Made by a program: the position numbers and the translations under genes. A stretch of 64,000 nucleotides of DNA, taken from positions 186,001 to 250,000 of the forward strand of contig NZ_JBLOOT010000002.1 in assembly GCF_049800675.1 (NCBI RefSeq), in the 5' to 3' direction. Of this stretch, positions 16,406-24,146 are shown in pieces (positions within the stretch are counted from its first letter, which is position 1; every line of letters begins with the position of its first letter). The notes beneath the pieces were generated by a model. That model saw only the letters and a program-made list of their open reading frames with translations, did not search any database and was not told the DNA's origin. This DNA comes from Cauispirillum nitrogeniifigens. GTDB taxonomy: Bacteria; Pseudomonadota; Alphaproteobacteria; Rhodospirillales; Rhodospirillaceae.

Positions 16406-17221
16406 CTAATCCCACACCACCAGCGCCCGGTAGGCATGCCAGGTGGCATGGCCGATCAGCGGCAGGGTGAAGGCGACGCCGATCAGCCCCGTGAGCAGGC
16501 CCAGGGCCGTGATGCCGACGATGATCGCCGCCCACAGGGCCATGGCGCGCAGGTTGGCGAACACCGCCAGGGCGCTGATCAGCACGCCGGTGAAGACATC
16601 GGTGCGGCGGTCGAGCATCAAGGGCAGGCTGACCGCCGCGCAGACGAAGGCAACGGCGGCGAAAACCCCGCCGATGGCCGTGCCCAGGCTCAGGAACACC
16701 GCGCCGTCGGCGCTCGCCAGCGAGTCCAGCAGGGCGCGCCAGCTCATGTTGGTGTAGGGAAACACCAGGGCGAAGATCAGGGCGGCGATACGCACCCAGA
16801 TCATCAGGAACAGCATCAGCACCAGACCGGCGGTGAGGATGTGGAAGCTGTTGGCCCGCCACGCGAACACCGCCGCCCAGAAGCGCGGCCGTTGCCCCGC
16901 CTCCAGCCGCCGGCTCATGTCGTAGAGGCCCACCGCCAGCAGCGGCGCGACCAGCAGGAAGCCGGCGATCAGCGGGGTGAGGAGATAGAGCATCTCCAGT
17001 TCCGCCAGCCCCACCGTCAGGACGAAGCCGATGACCACGAAGATGCTGCCGTAGCCGACGCTGACCAGCGGCGCCGCCCGCATGTCCTGCCACCCGGCGC
17101 GCAGCCAGGACAGCGGCGCGGCGGCCGGAACGACGCGGAGGCGGTCGCCATAGGGCAGGCCGCGCAGGGCCGGGGCAGGAGTGGGAGTGGAGGTGGAGGT
17201 GGAAACCGACGACGGGGGCAT
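16406..17221 (-). CDS. DUF2189 family integral membrane protein
   Basis: A 271-residue inner-membrane protein. A Ser/Thr/Pro-rich N-terminus is followed by LRVVPAAAPLSWLRAGWQDM, the typical DUF2189 entry, and then about six to seven hydrophobic segments between residues 55 and 255. The C-terminus HATWHAYRALVVWD is also typical. Strong AAGGGGAGG ribosome binding site before the ATG at 17221. The molecular function of DUF2189 is not known. It stands alone between a repeat element and a convergent gap. Confidence 0.85.
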   Translation of the reverse strand: MPPSSVSTSTSTPTPAPALRGLPYGDRLRVVPAAAPLSWLRAGWQDMRAAPLVSVGYGSIFVVIGFVLTVGLAELEMLYLLTPLIAGFLLVAPLLAVGLYDMSRRLEAGQRPRFWAAVFAWRANSFHILTAGLVLMLFLMIWVRIAALIFALVFPYTNMSWRALLDSLASADGAVFLSLGTAIGGVFAAVAFVCAAVSLPLMLDRRTDVFTGVLISALAVFANLRAMALWAAIIVGITALGLLTGLIGVAFTLPLIGHATWHAYRALVVWD

Positions 17222-17339
17222 GGACAGGCCCTCCCCTTGCAGGTCTCGCCGCGGGCCGCATGAGGAACCCGTTCGCGTTCCTCCATTAACCTATGGCACT
17301 GAATGGTCTTGCAAGAGGCGCGTTCGGGTTATACAGGCA

Positions 17340-18680
17340 TTATCGCCCCACCAATCGGGTAGGAGATGTGTCCGTGGTGGTGGTGGTGGTGGTGGTGGCG
17401 CGCGGCAGCACCAACTGGTCCAGGGGCATGCCCAGGGCGTCCTTCTGGGCGGCGCGGGCGCGGGCCAGGGCGGCGTGGACGGGGCCGGCCCAGCCTTCGC
17501 CGCGCACCGCCGGCGGGTCGCTCGGCACTCCGGCGCCGATGACGCGCAGCAGGTCGTTCAGGGTGACGTCGGCCAGCGGGCGGGTCAGCACCCACTGCCC
17601 CTCGGCGGTGGGGGCCAGAAGGTGGGCACTGTGCAGGGCGTCGAGGACGTCGATCAGGGTGTCCTCGGCCGCCGCCGTCAGCGCCAGCAGGCGGGTGCGC
17701 GCCAGCCCCCGGCCAAAGCGCTGGGTGCGGCCCAGCGCCGCCATGATGTCCAGGGCCAGGGCCAGCCGGGCCTCCACCTCGCCGCCCGACAGGCGGGGGC
17801 CGCGCCGCATGCGCCACTCCGGCAGGGCGGCGGTGATGACCGCGCCAGCCAGAACCACCGCCCACGACAGGTACATCCACATGAGGAACAGCGGCAGCGC
17901 CGCCATCGCCCCGTAGATGGTCTGGTAGGTGCCGGCGCTGGCGACGAACAGCAGGAAGCCGTAGCGCAGTCCGGCGAACAGCGTGGTGGCGACCAGCGCG
18001 CCGAGGAGGGCATCGCGCAGCCGCACCATCCGGTTGGGCACGGTGGCATAGAGCAGGGTGAAGGCGCCCAGGGTCAGCAGGGAGGGCACCACCCACGACA
18101 CCCGCGTCCACATGGACACCGCGCGGTCGGTCAGGATGTCCTCGCCGACCGCCGCCAGGTAGCTGGAGATGGAGAAACTGACGCCGATCAGCAGCGGCCC
18201 CAGGGTCAGCACGGTCCAGTAGACCAGCAGGCGGGCCACCACCCCGCGCGCCCGCGCGACGCGGAAAATGGTGTTGAAAGCCTGCTCGATGGTCATCAGC
18301 ATCATCAGGGCGGTGACCGCCAGACCGCCGACGCCCATGGCCGTCAGCCGCCCGGTGGCACCGACGAAAGCCGTCAGGTAGTCCTGCACGACGATGCCGA
18401 CGTCGGGCAGGAAGTTGTTGAACAGGAAATCCTGGAGCTGGGCGCGGACGTCGTCGAACACCGGAAAGGCGGTCAGCACCGCCACGGCGATGGCGATCAG
18501 CGGCACCAGCGCCAGCAGGGAGGTATAGGTCAGCGCCGCCGCCACGCCGAACAGGTTGTCGCCGGCCATGCGCTGGAAGATGTGGGTGGCGATGTCGCGC
18601 AGGTCCGCCACCCCCCGCCGCAGCCGCGTCAGGAGGGCGGGGACAGGAGCGGGGGCGGCGCCCGGCGGCTCTTCGGTCAT
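17340..18680 (-). CDS. YihY/BrkB-family inner-membrane protein
   Basis: A 446-residue protein of the YihY (UPF0761) family, once annotated as RNase BN. Six hydrophobic segments lie between about 42 and 300, with the family patterns LFGVAAALTYTSLLALVPL and WMYLSWAVVLAGA. The C-terminal cytoplasmic part (about 310-430) resembles a winged-helix-like tail. It ends in a run of eight Thr encoded by a trinucleotide repeat. Its physiological role is unsettled; a transporter or envelope function is usually inferred. It is transcribed divergently from fabI. Confidence 0.9.
   Translation of the reverse strand: MTEEPPGAAPAPVPALLTRLRRGVADLRDIATHIFQRMAGDNLFGVAAALTYTSLLALVPLIAIAVAVLTAFPVFDDVRAQLQDFLFNNFLPDVGIVVQDYLTAFVGATGRLTAMGVGGLAVTALMMLMTIEQAFNTIFRVARARGVVARLLVYWTVLTLGPLLIGVSFSISSYLAAVGEDILTDRAVSMWTRVSWVVPSLLTLGAFTLLYATVPNRMVRLRDALLGALVATTLFAGLRYGFLLFVASAGTYQTIYGAMAALPLFLMWMYLSWAVVLAGAVITAALPEWRMRRGPRLSGGEVEARLALALDIMAALGRTQRFGRGLARTRLLALTAAAEDTLIDVLDALHSAHLLAPTAEGQWVLTRPLADVTLNDLLRVIGAGVPSDPPAVRGEGWAGPVHAALARARAAQKDALGMPLDQLVLPRATTTTTTTTDTSPTRLVGR
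17374..17397. repeat. (GTG)8 trinucleotide microsatellite
   Basis: Eight perfect GTG units on the plus strand encode the Thr8 run near the C-terminus of the YihY-like protein. Slippage would change the number of threonines without shifting the frame. Confidence 0.9.
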
Positions 18681-18729
18681 GGCGGCTGTCTCCCGAATGA
18701 CAACAATCGTGAACCGGGCCTGACGCGCT

Positions 18730-18757
18730 TTGACGGTTGTGCCGGTTGGTGTAGGAT
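18730..18757 (+). promoter_or_regulatory. Candidate sigma-70-type promoter of fabI
   Basis: TTGACG at 18730-18735 and TAGGAT at 18752-18757 are separated by 16 bases. The inferred start would give a leader of about 45 bases before the fabI ATG at 18809. Confidence 0.5.
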
Positions 18758-18808
18758 GCCGCGTTCCGAACGGAAAACGAACAATTTCATGCGACGCAGA
18801 GGGGTTCC

Positions 18809-19645
18809 ATGACCGTGTCCAGCCCACTCATGGCCGGCAAGAAAGGCCTGATCATGGGGGTCGCCAACGACCGATCCATCGCCTGGGGCATCGCCAAGGC
18901 GTGCGCCGCCCAGGGCGCCGAGATGGCCTTCACCTTCCAGGGCGATGCCCTTGAAAAGCGCGTCCGCCCGCTTGCCGAGAGCGTCGGAAGCCCGCTGGTG
19001 CTGCCGTGCGACGTCACCGACGCCGCCAGCATGGACGCCACCTTCGCCGCCATCGAGGCACAGTGGGGCAAGCTGGACTTCGTGGTCCATGCGATCGCCT
19101 ACTCCGACAAGGAGGAGCTGAAGGGCAAGTACGTCGACACGTCGCCCGACAACTTCGCTCGCTGCATGAACATCTCGGTGTTCTCCTTCACCGACGTCGC
19201 CCGCCGTGCCCGCGCCCTGATGAAGGACGGCGGCTCGCTGGTGACGCTGTCCTACTACGGTGCCGAACAGGTCATGCCCCACTACAACGTCATGGGCGTG
19301 GCCAAGGCCGCACTGGAAGCCTCGGTGCGCTATCTGGCGACCGACCTCGGGCCGGAGAACATCCGCGTCAACGCCATCTCCGCCGGGCCGATCAAGACCC
19401 TGGCGGCGTCGGGCATCGGCGACTTCCGCCTGATCCTGCGGTGGAACGAGCTGAACGCGCCGCTGCACCGCAACGTCAGCATCGACGAGGTCGGCAATTC
19501 CGGCCTGTACCTGCTGTCGGACCTGTCGTCGGGCGTCACCGGCGAGGTGCACCACGTCGACAGCGGCTACCACACCGTGGGCATGCTGTCGCCGGAGTCG
19601 GCGCCGGAGCTGGTGGACCTGCTCCAGCAGTTCAAGAAGGGCTGA
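18809..19645 (+). CDS. fabI: Enoyl-[acyl-carrier-protein] reductase (NADH)
   Basis: A 278-residue short-chain dehydrogenase-type enzyme that performs the last reductive step of each fatty-acid elongation cycle. It has the FabI nucleotide motif GLIMGVANDRSIAWG at 13-27. The Y-x6-Y-x6-K active-site arrangement differs slightly in spacing, with Tyr149, Tyr159 and Lys166. The substrate-loop region ISAGPIKTLAASGI is also characteristic. Length and motifs match proteobacterial FabI. It is followed by aroC after 25 bases, suggesting cotranscription although the pathways are unrelated. Confidence 0.95.
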   Translation: MTVSSPLMAGKKGLIMGVANDRSIAWGIAKACAAQGAEMAFTFQGDALEKRVRPLAESVGSPLVLPCDVTDAASMDATFAAIEAQWGKLDFVVHAIAYSDKEELKGKYVDTSPDNFARCMNISVFSFTDVARRARALMKDGGSLVTLSYYGAEQVMPHYNVMGVAKAALEASVRYLATDLGPENIRVNAISAGPIKTLAASGIGDFRLILRWNELNAPLHRNVSIDEVGNSGLYLLSDLSSGVTGEVHHVDSGYHTVGMLSPESAPELVDLLQQFKKG

Positions 19646-19670
19646 AGGTAGAAAAGGGGCGTTCACCGCG

Positions 19671-20771
19671 ATGGCCGGGAATTCGTTCGGAACGGTGTTC
19701 CGCTTCACTACCTTCGGCGAAAGCCACGGCCCGGCCATCGGCTGCATCGTCGACGGCGTGCCGCCGCGCGTGCCGCTGAGCGAGGCCGACATCCAGCCGT
19801 GGCTGGACAAGCGGCGCCCCGGCCAGTCGCGGCACACCACCCAGCGCCGCGAACCCGATCAGGTGAAGATCCTGTCGGGCGTGTTCGAGGGCATGACCAC
19901 CGGCACGCCCATCGGCCTGCTGATCGAGAATACCGACCAGCGGTCCAAGGACTACGGCGACATCGTCACCCGCTTCCGCCCCGGCCATGCCGACGTCACC
20001 TACTGGCGCAAGTACGGCATCCGCGACCATCGCGGCGGCGGCCGGTCGTCGGCGCGGGAGACGGCGCTGCGGGTGGCCGCCGGGGCGGTGGCGCGCGCGG
20101 TCCTGAACACCCTGGTGCCCGGCGGCGTGACCATTCGCGGCGCCCTGACCCAGGTCGGCCCGCACGGCATCGACCGGGCGCGTTGGGACTGGGCCGAAGT
20201 CGGCCGCAACGATTTCTTCTGCCCCGATCCGGGCAGTGTCGCCGCCTGGGAGGCTTTCCTGGACGGCGTGCGCAAGTCCGGCTCCTCGACCGGCGCCATC
20301 GTCGAGGTGGAAGCCTCCGGCGTGCCCGAGGGCCTGGGCGATCCGGTCTACGACAAGCTCGATGCCGATCTCGCCAAGGCACTGATGTCCATCAACGCCG
20401 TCAAGGGCGTGGAAATCGGCGAGGGCTTCGCCGCCGCCGCCCTGTCGGGGGAGGACAACGCCGACGAAATGCGCGCCGGCCCCGACGGCACGATCACCTA
20501 CCTGTCCAACCACGCCGGCGGCATCCTCGGCGGCATCTCCACCGGCCAGCCGGTGGTCTGCCGCATGGCGGTCAAGCCGACATCGTCCATCCTGACGCCG
20601 CGCCGGTCGGTGGACACCGCCGGCAACGACGTCGACGTCATGACCAAGGGCCGTCACGACCCCTGCGTGGGCATCCGCGCCGTGCCGGTGGCCGAGGCCA
20701 TGGTCGCCGCCACCGTGCTCGACCACCTGCTGCGCCACCGCGCGCAGTGTGGTTGGTCCCCTTCCGTCTGA
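19671..20771 (+). CDS. aroC: Chorismate synthase
   Basis: A 366-residue FMN-dependent lyase that converts EPSP to chorismate, the last shared step of aromatic amino acid synthesis. Family signatures are complete: FTTFGESHGPAIG near the N-terminus, RPGQSRHTTQRREPD, SGVFEGMTTGTPI, and RDHRGGGRSSARET with its basic residues. The late block RHDPCVGIRAVPVAEAM is also present. Its length is typical of the bacterial reduced-flavin enzyme. It is followed 20 bases later by a small gene of unknown function. Confidence 0.97.
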   Translation: MAGNSFGTVFRFTTFGESHGPAIGCIVDGVPPRVPLSEADIQPWLDKRRPGQSRHTTQRREPDQVKILSGVFEGMTTGTPIGLLIENTDQRSKDYGDIVTRFRPGHADVTYWRKYGIRDHRGGGRSSARETALRVAAGAVARAVLNTLVPGGVTIRGALTQVGPHGIDRARWDWAEVGRNDFFCPDPGSVAAWEAFLDGVRKSGSSTGAIVEVEASGVPEGLGDPVYDKLDADLAKALMSINAVKGVEIGEGFAAAALSGEDNADEMRAGPDGTITYLSNHAGGILGGISTGQPVVCRMAVKPTSSILTPRRSVDTAGNDVDVMTKGRHDPCVGIRAVPVAEAMVAATVLDHLLRHRAQCGWSPSV

Positions 20772-20791
20772 GCGCAGGAGTCCGGCGCCAC

Positions 20792-21112
20792 ATGCCCACC
20801 GAAATCCGCCGCCTGATCTTCTCGGACGCCGAGTTGATGGAGGCCCTGACGCAGTTCATCAGTTCCGACCGCACCGCCATCGAACCCGGCCGCGTCATCG
20901 GCGTGGAGATCGCCACCAAGGACCCCTGCGCCCTGAAGTGCGCCATCCAGGGGCGCAGCGGCATGCAGAACGACCAGATCTTCGACGCCGTGTTCCTGTG
21001 CGCCGCGCTGATCGCCTGGTGCATGAAGAACAAGGTGCCGCTGGCCCGCTCCGCCAAGAAGGCGGTCAAGCTGACCCAGACCGGCAAGGTGGCGCTGGAC
21101 GTCACCCTGTAG
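20792..21112 (+). CDS. Small hypothetical protein downstream of aroC
   Basis: This 106-residue protein is not recognised. It begins MPTEIRRLIFSDAELMEAL, has a central KDPCALKCAIQG segment with two cysteines and QIFDAVFLCAALIAWCMKN with two more. It ends in a basic AKKAVKLTQTGKVALDVTL. There is no signal peptide; one amphipathic-to-hydrophobic helix lies at about 66-82. GCAGGAG lies upstream of the ATG. It is probably cotranscribed with aroC. The four cysteines could bind metal, but their spacing matches no motif I know. Confidence 0.65.
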   Translation: MPTEIRRLIFSDAELMEALTQFISSDRTAIEPGRVIGVEIATKDPCALKCAIQGRSGMQNDQIFDAVFLCAALIAWCMKNKVPLARSAKKAVKLTQTGKVALDVTL

Positions 21113-21123
21113 GGAGCGACGTC

Positions 21124-21990
21124 CTACCGCCGCGCCGCGCGGGGCAGGACCAGGGTGGCCAGCCAGTTGGACAGTTCGCGCAGGCGCCGGCCATCCTCCA
21201 GGATGTCGCCATCGACGCCCAGGCGCCACGCCAGATCGCGGCGCCCGCCGTTCTTCAGGGCGGCGCAAGCGGCCGCCCAGGCCAGCGCGTCGTCGGCATC
21301 AGCGAAGAACCCCTCGCGGGCCAGGCCGGCGGCATAGCGGCGGCCGTACAGGCCGATCTCGGCGATGTCGAACTCCGGGTGGTACTGCACCCCCCAGAAC
21401 GTGCCGCCGCTCCACGGGATCTCCGCCGCCTGGACGCGGCTCATGGCGTTGCCGGCCAGCACCAGGGCGCCCGGCGGCAGGCTTTCGACCTCGTCGGTGT
21501 GGATGGCGGTGGCCGAGAACACCGGCCCCTTGCCCCGGAACATCGGGTGCGTCACCCCGGCCTGGGTCAGGGCGATGCCCCGCGCGATGCCGAATTCGCG
21601 GCCCTTGGGATTGCGGCGCACGGACCCGCCGGTGGCGACGGCGGCGACCTGCAAGCCCCAGCAGCTTCCGAACACCGGCGCCCCGGCGGCCAGCGCCTCG
21701 CGCATCAGCTCGACCTGGGCGCGGATGGCCGGGACCGGGGTGGCCGGGGTGTCGTCATAGACGTTCAGGGACGAGCCCGTCCACGCCACGCCGTCGAAGT
21801 CGGCGAGGCCGACGCCGGGCGGCAGGTGGTCGCCGTCGGCGACGTTGAGGATGCTCACCACCGCCTGCGGGCACAGGGCGCGCAGGGTCTCGGCATAGCC
21901 GGGGCCGGAGACGCGGCAGCCGGCCTCGGCCAGGGCGGCGCGGGTGGCGGGAACGTTGCCCTCGACCACCAGGAGATGGGGCTTGGTCAT
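21124..21990 (-). CDS. Class I glutamine amidotransferase-like protein (GMP synthase-like domain)
   Basis: A 288-residue stand-alone GATase domain. The nucleophile lies in GSCWGLQ, and the His and Glu of the triad in VQYHPEFD. The remainder matches the family of free amidotransferases resembling the GuaA glutaminase half, without a synthetase domain. Such proteins often hydrolyse gamma-glutamyl bonds in catabolic routes. The gene overlaps the stop of a gamma-glutamylcyclotransferase-like gene by 4 bases, which supports a shared role in gamma-glutamyl compound breakdown. The substrate is unknown. Confidence 0.85.
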   Translation of the reverse strand: MTKPHLLVVEGNVPATRAALAEAGCRVSGPGYAETLRALCPQAVVSILNVADGDHLPPGVGLADFDGVAWTGSSLNVYDDTPATPVPAIRAQVELMREALAAGAPVFGSCWGLQVAAVATGGSVRRNPKGREFGIARGIALTQAGVTHPMFRGKGPVFSATAIHTDEVESLPPGALVLAGNAMSRVQAAEIPWSGGTFWGVQYHPEFDIAEIGLYGRRYAAGLAREGFFADADDALAWAAACAALKNGGRRDLAWRLGVDGDILEDGRRLRELSNWLATLVLPRAARR

Positions 21991-22634
21991 GGCGCGGAAG
22001 TCTCCTTGCGCGGGACGGCGGCGGCATCGACGGCCGCCAGCAGGGCATGCATCACGCCATCGCGGATGCCCAGGGCGTCGAGGTGGGCGACGGTGTTGGC
22101 GAGGTAGTCGCGGCACGGCCCCTCGGCCCCCCGGCCCTGGAGGACCAGGGCAATCCTCTCCTGGCGCGTCAGGGCGCCGGCATACTGCGGATGGTCGGGG
22201 TCGGTGACATAGCCGTAGGCGCTGACCCGCCGGCCGTCGGCCAGGGTGAGGGCCAGAAAGCGGGTGCGGTAGGCGCGCGTCGCCAGTTCCCGGCCGTCGA
22301 GGTAGTCCAGCGCCGCCAGCCGGTCGGCCGCCGCCACCCGATAGGCTCGTCCCCGGCAGGACCCGCCGCGCTCCAGGCCCATGACCAGACCCGGCGCGTC
22401 GGGCGTGCCGCGATAGCGGATGGACGTGACGCAGAGGTCGCGGTGCCAGCCGCGCAGCAGGGCCGGCACCATTTCGACAAAGGGAAAGCCCGGCCGCCAC
22501 ATCAGAGAGCCATAGCCGAACACCCACAGGTCGCCCGTGGCGGCCCGCGCGACGCGCTGGCCGTCATCCATCAAGGCGGGGTCGATGCCGGGGCCGGGGG
22601 CAGGTCCGGGGGCAAGGTCGTCGGTGCTGCTCAT
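21987..22634 (-). CDS. ChaC-like gamma-glutamylcyclotransferase
   Basis: A 215-residue protein with the family entry VFGYGSLMWRPGFPF, the SIRYRGTPDAPGLVMGLERGG segment and YLDGRE containing the likely catalytic Glu. Enzymes of this group release 5-oxoproline from gamma-glutamyl peptides, with ChaC members acting on glutathione. An extended Pro/Gly-rich N-terminus of about 30 residues precedes the domain. Its stop overlaps the start of the amidotransferase gene, so the two are translationally coupled. Glutathione breakdown is an inference from the family. Confidence 0.87.
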   Translation of the reverse strand: MSSTDDLAPGPAPGPGIDPALMDDGQRVARAATGDLWVFGYGSLMWRPGFPFVEMVPALLRGWHRDLCVTSIRYRGTPDAPGLVMGLERGGSCRGRAYRVAAADRLAALDYLDGRELATRAYRTRFLALTLADGRRVSAYGYVTDPDHPQYAGALTRQERIALVLQGRGAEGPCRDYLANTVAHLDALGIRDGVMHALLAAVDAAAVPRKETSAP

Positions 22635-22683
22635 GCCCCAGTGATAGGGCTGCCGGAGGGGCCTGCGCAAGGGGCCTGCGCAA

Positions 22684-22693
22684 GGGGGGGGGG
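22684..22693. repeat. G10 homopolymer tract beside a short tandem duplication
   Basis: Ten consecutive G residues on the plus strand, preceded by two copies of ggcctgcgcaagg. This lies between the divergent cyclotransferase and DUF2125 genes, about 50 bases upstream of the former and 75 of the latter. Confidence 0.85.
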
Positions 22694-22769
22694 ACGCGCA
22701 CGGGAGCATTTGCCAGCGCCGGCCGGCGGGGTACGATGGAGTGTTGAGGTTTCCAGGGGATGACCAAGC

Positions 22770-23918
22770 ATGGACCGCTTCCGGTGGGCACTGATCGCGG
22801 TGCCTGTCCTCATCATCGCGCTCGGCGGCGGCTATGGCGCCCTGTGGCTCTATGGCGCCCGCCAGGTCGAGGAGAGCGCGCGGGCGTGGCTCGCCAGCCA
22901 GCGCGCCGCCGGCTGGGAGGCCGAGGTCGACAGCCTGGCCGTCGGCGGTTTCCCCGGCCGCATCGAACTGCACGGCAGCGGCCTGCGGCTGGCGCCGCCG
23001 CCGGGCAAGGCCGCCGTGCCCTGGCACTGGCGGGCCGAGGGCCTGCGCGCCCATGCCCTGGCGTGGTCCCTGCGCGAGCCAACCGTCACGCCCCTGGGCA
23101 CCCAGGTGCTGACCCTGCCCGGCGCCGATGGCGAGCCGGTCGCGCACACCGTCACCGCCGGCACCGCCAGGCTGGACCTCAAGCTCGACGGCGCCGGCCA
23201 GATCGTCGGCTTCGCCCTGGATGCCGCCAGCGTGGCGGCCAAGCCTCAGGGGGCCAGGGAGGCCCTGACCATCGACAGCGTGGCCGCGTCCCTGCTGCCG
23301 GAGAAGGGCAGCGGCCAGCTTCTCGACCTGCGCGAATCCTCCTACACCGCCAGCCTCACCGTGCGCGGCCTGACCGTGCCGCCGGGCCTGGAGCCGCCCC
23401 TGGGGCCGCGCGGCGAGGTGCTGGAGGCCCACGCCCGCATCCTCGGCCCGGTCACCCTGAACCCGGCGCAGCCGCTGCTGGAGGCGGTCAAGACCTGGCG
23501 CGACGACGGCGGCAGCGTCGAGCTGGACCGCTTCTACCTGGAATGGGCGCCGCTGCGCATGTCCATGGCCGGGTCGCTGGCGCTGGACCAGCGGTTGCAG
23601 CCGGTGGCGTCGCTGTCGGCCCGCTTCCAAGGATTCTTCGCCGCCGTCAACCGCCTGGAGGACGTCGGCGTCGTGCGCGCCCGCGAGGCCTCCGTCGCCC
23701 GCGTCGTGCTGGGCGTCATGGCCGAGCGCGACCCCGCCGGCGGCGCCCCGCTGCTGGCGGTGCCGGTGACGGTGCAGGACCGCACCGTCCGCGTCGGCCC
23801 GGTCACGGTGCTGACCTTCCCCCTCATCGAGTGGGGCGGCGAGGCGCCCCCGGCCGGCCAGGAAATCCGCCCCGGCTTCGAGGTCGACCGTTGGGGCAAC
23901 GTCATCCGCCGGGAGTAG
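22770..23918 (+). CDS. DUF2125 domain-containing envelope protein
   Basis: A 382-residue protein with one N-terminal membrane anchor (about 6-28) and a long periplasmic beta-rich region. It has the DUF2125 pattern of an early AxGWEAEVDSLAVGGFPGRIEL segment, a middle ETxVTPLG-like strand and a late SLALDQRLQPVASL. Members are widespread in alphaproteobacteria and of unknown function; the fold resembles lipid-transfer envelope proteins only in a general way. ATG 22770 follows AGGGGATG. It stands alone between two divergent or unrelated genes. Confidence 0.85.
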   Translation: MDRFRWALIAVPVLIIALGGGYGALWLYGARQVEESARAWLASQRAAGWEAEVDSLAVGGFPGRIELHGSGLRLAPPPGKAAVPWHWRAEGLRAHALAWSLREPTVTPLGTQVLTLPGADGEPVAHTVTAGTARLDLKLDGAGQIVGFALDAASVAAKPQGAREALTIDSVAASLLPEKGSGQLLDLRESSYTASLTVRGLTVPPGLEPPLGPRGEVLEAHARILGPVTLNPAQPLLEAVKTWRDDGGSVELDRFYLEWAPLRMSMAGSLALDQRLQPVASLSARFQGFFAAVNRLEDVGVVRAREASVARVVLGVMAERDPAGGAPLLAVPVTVQDRTVRVGPVTVLTFPLIEWGGEAPPAGQEIRPGFEVDRWGNVIRRE

Positions 23919-23959
23919 GGCCGGCGGTCAGCCCTCCGGGACGGGGTGGCGCCGGTCCC

Positions 23960-24031
23960 AGCCCAGCCCAGCGCCTCGCCGCTGCCGCCATTTCCGGCCG
24001 ATGGGTTGTGGATCAGAATGACCCGCATCAT
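23960..24031 (-). pseudogene. 5' remnant of a diacylglycerol/lipid kinase-like gene
   Basis: On the minus strand an ATG at 24031, preceded by AAGGGAGA, opens a frame reading MMRVILIHNPSAGNGGSGEA. The HNPSAG motif is the nucleotide-binding start of the DAGK catalytic domain. After about 20 residues the similarity stops, and the frame runs into the DUF2125 gene on the other strand with no kinase sequence. The simplest reading is a gene whose body was deleted, leaving its ribosome site and first codons. Confidence 0.6.
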
Positions 24032-24146
24032 GTTCTCCCTTGAAGGGATGCCGGTGGTAACGCCGGAACAACTGGGTACGCCGCCTGGAACGGCGCCTCG
24101 CACTATGGTCTAATACGCATGAATTCACGGGCGCGGAGGACGGGCC

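Noticed and set aside
17374..17397. GTG repeat as a phase-variation switch
   Set aside because: The unit is three bases, so slippage cannot change the frame; only the length of a threonine run would vary.
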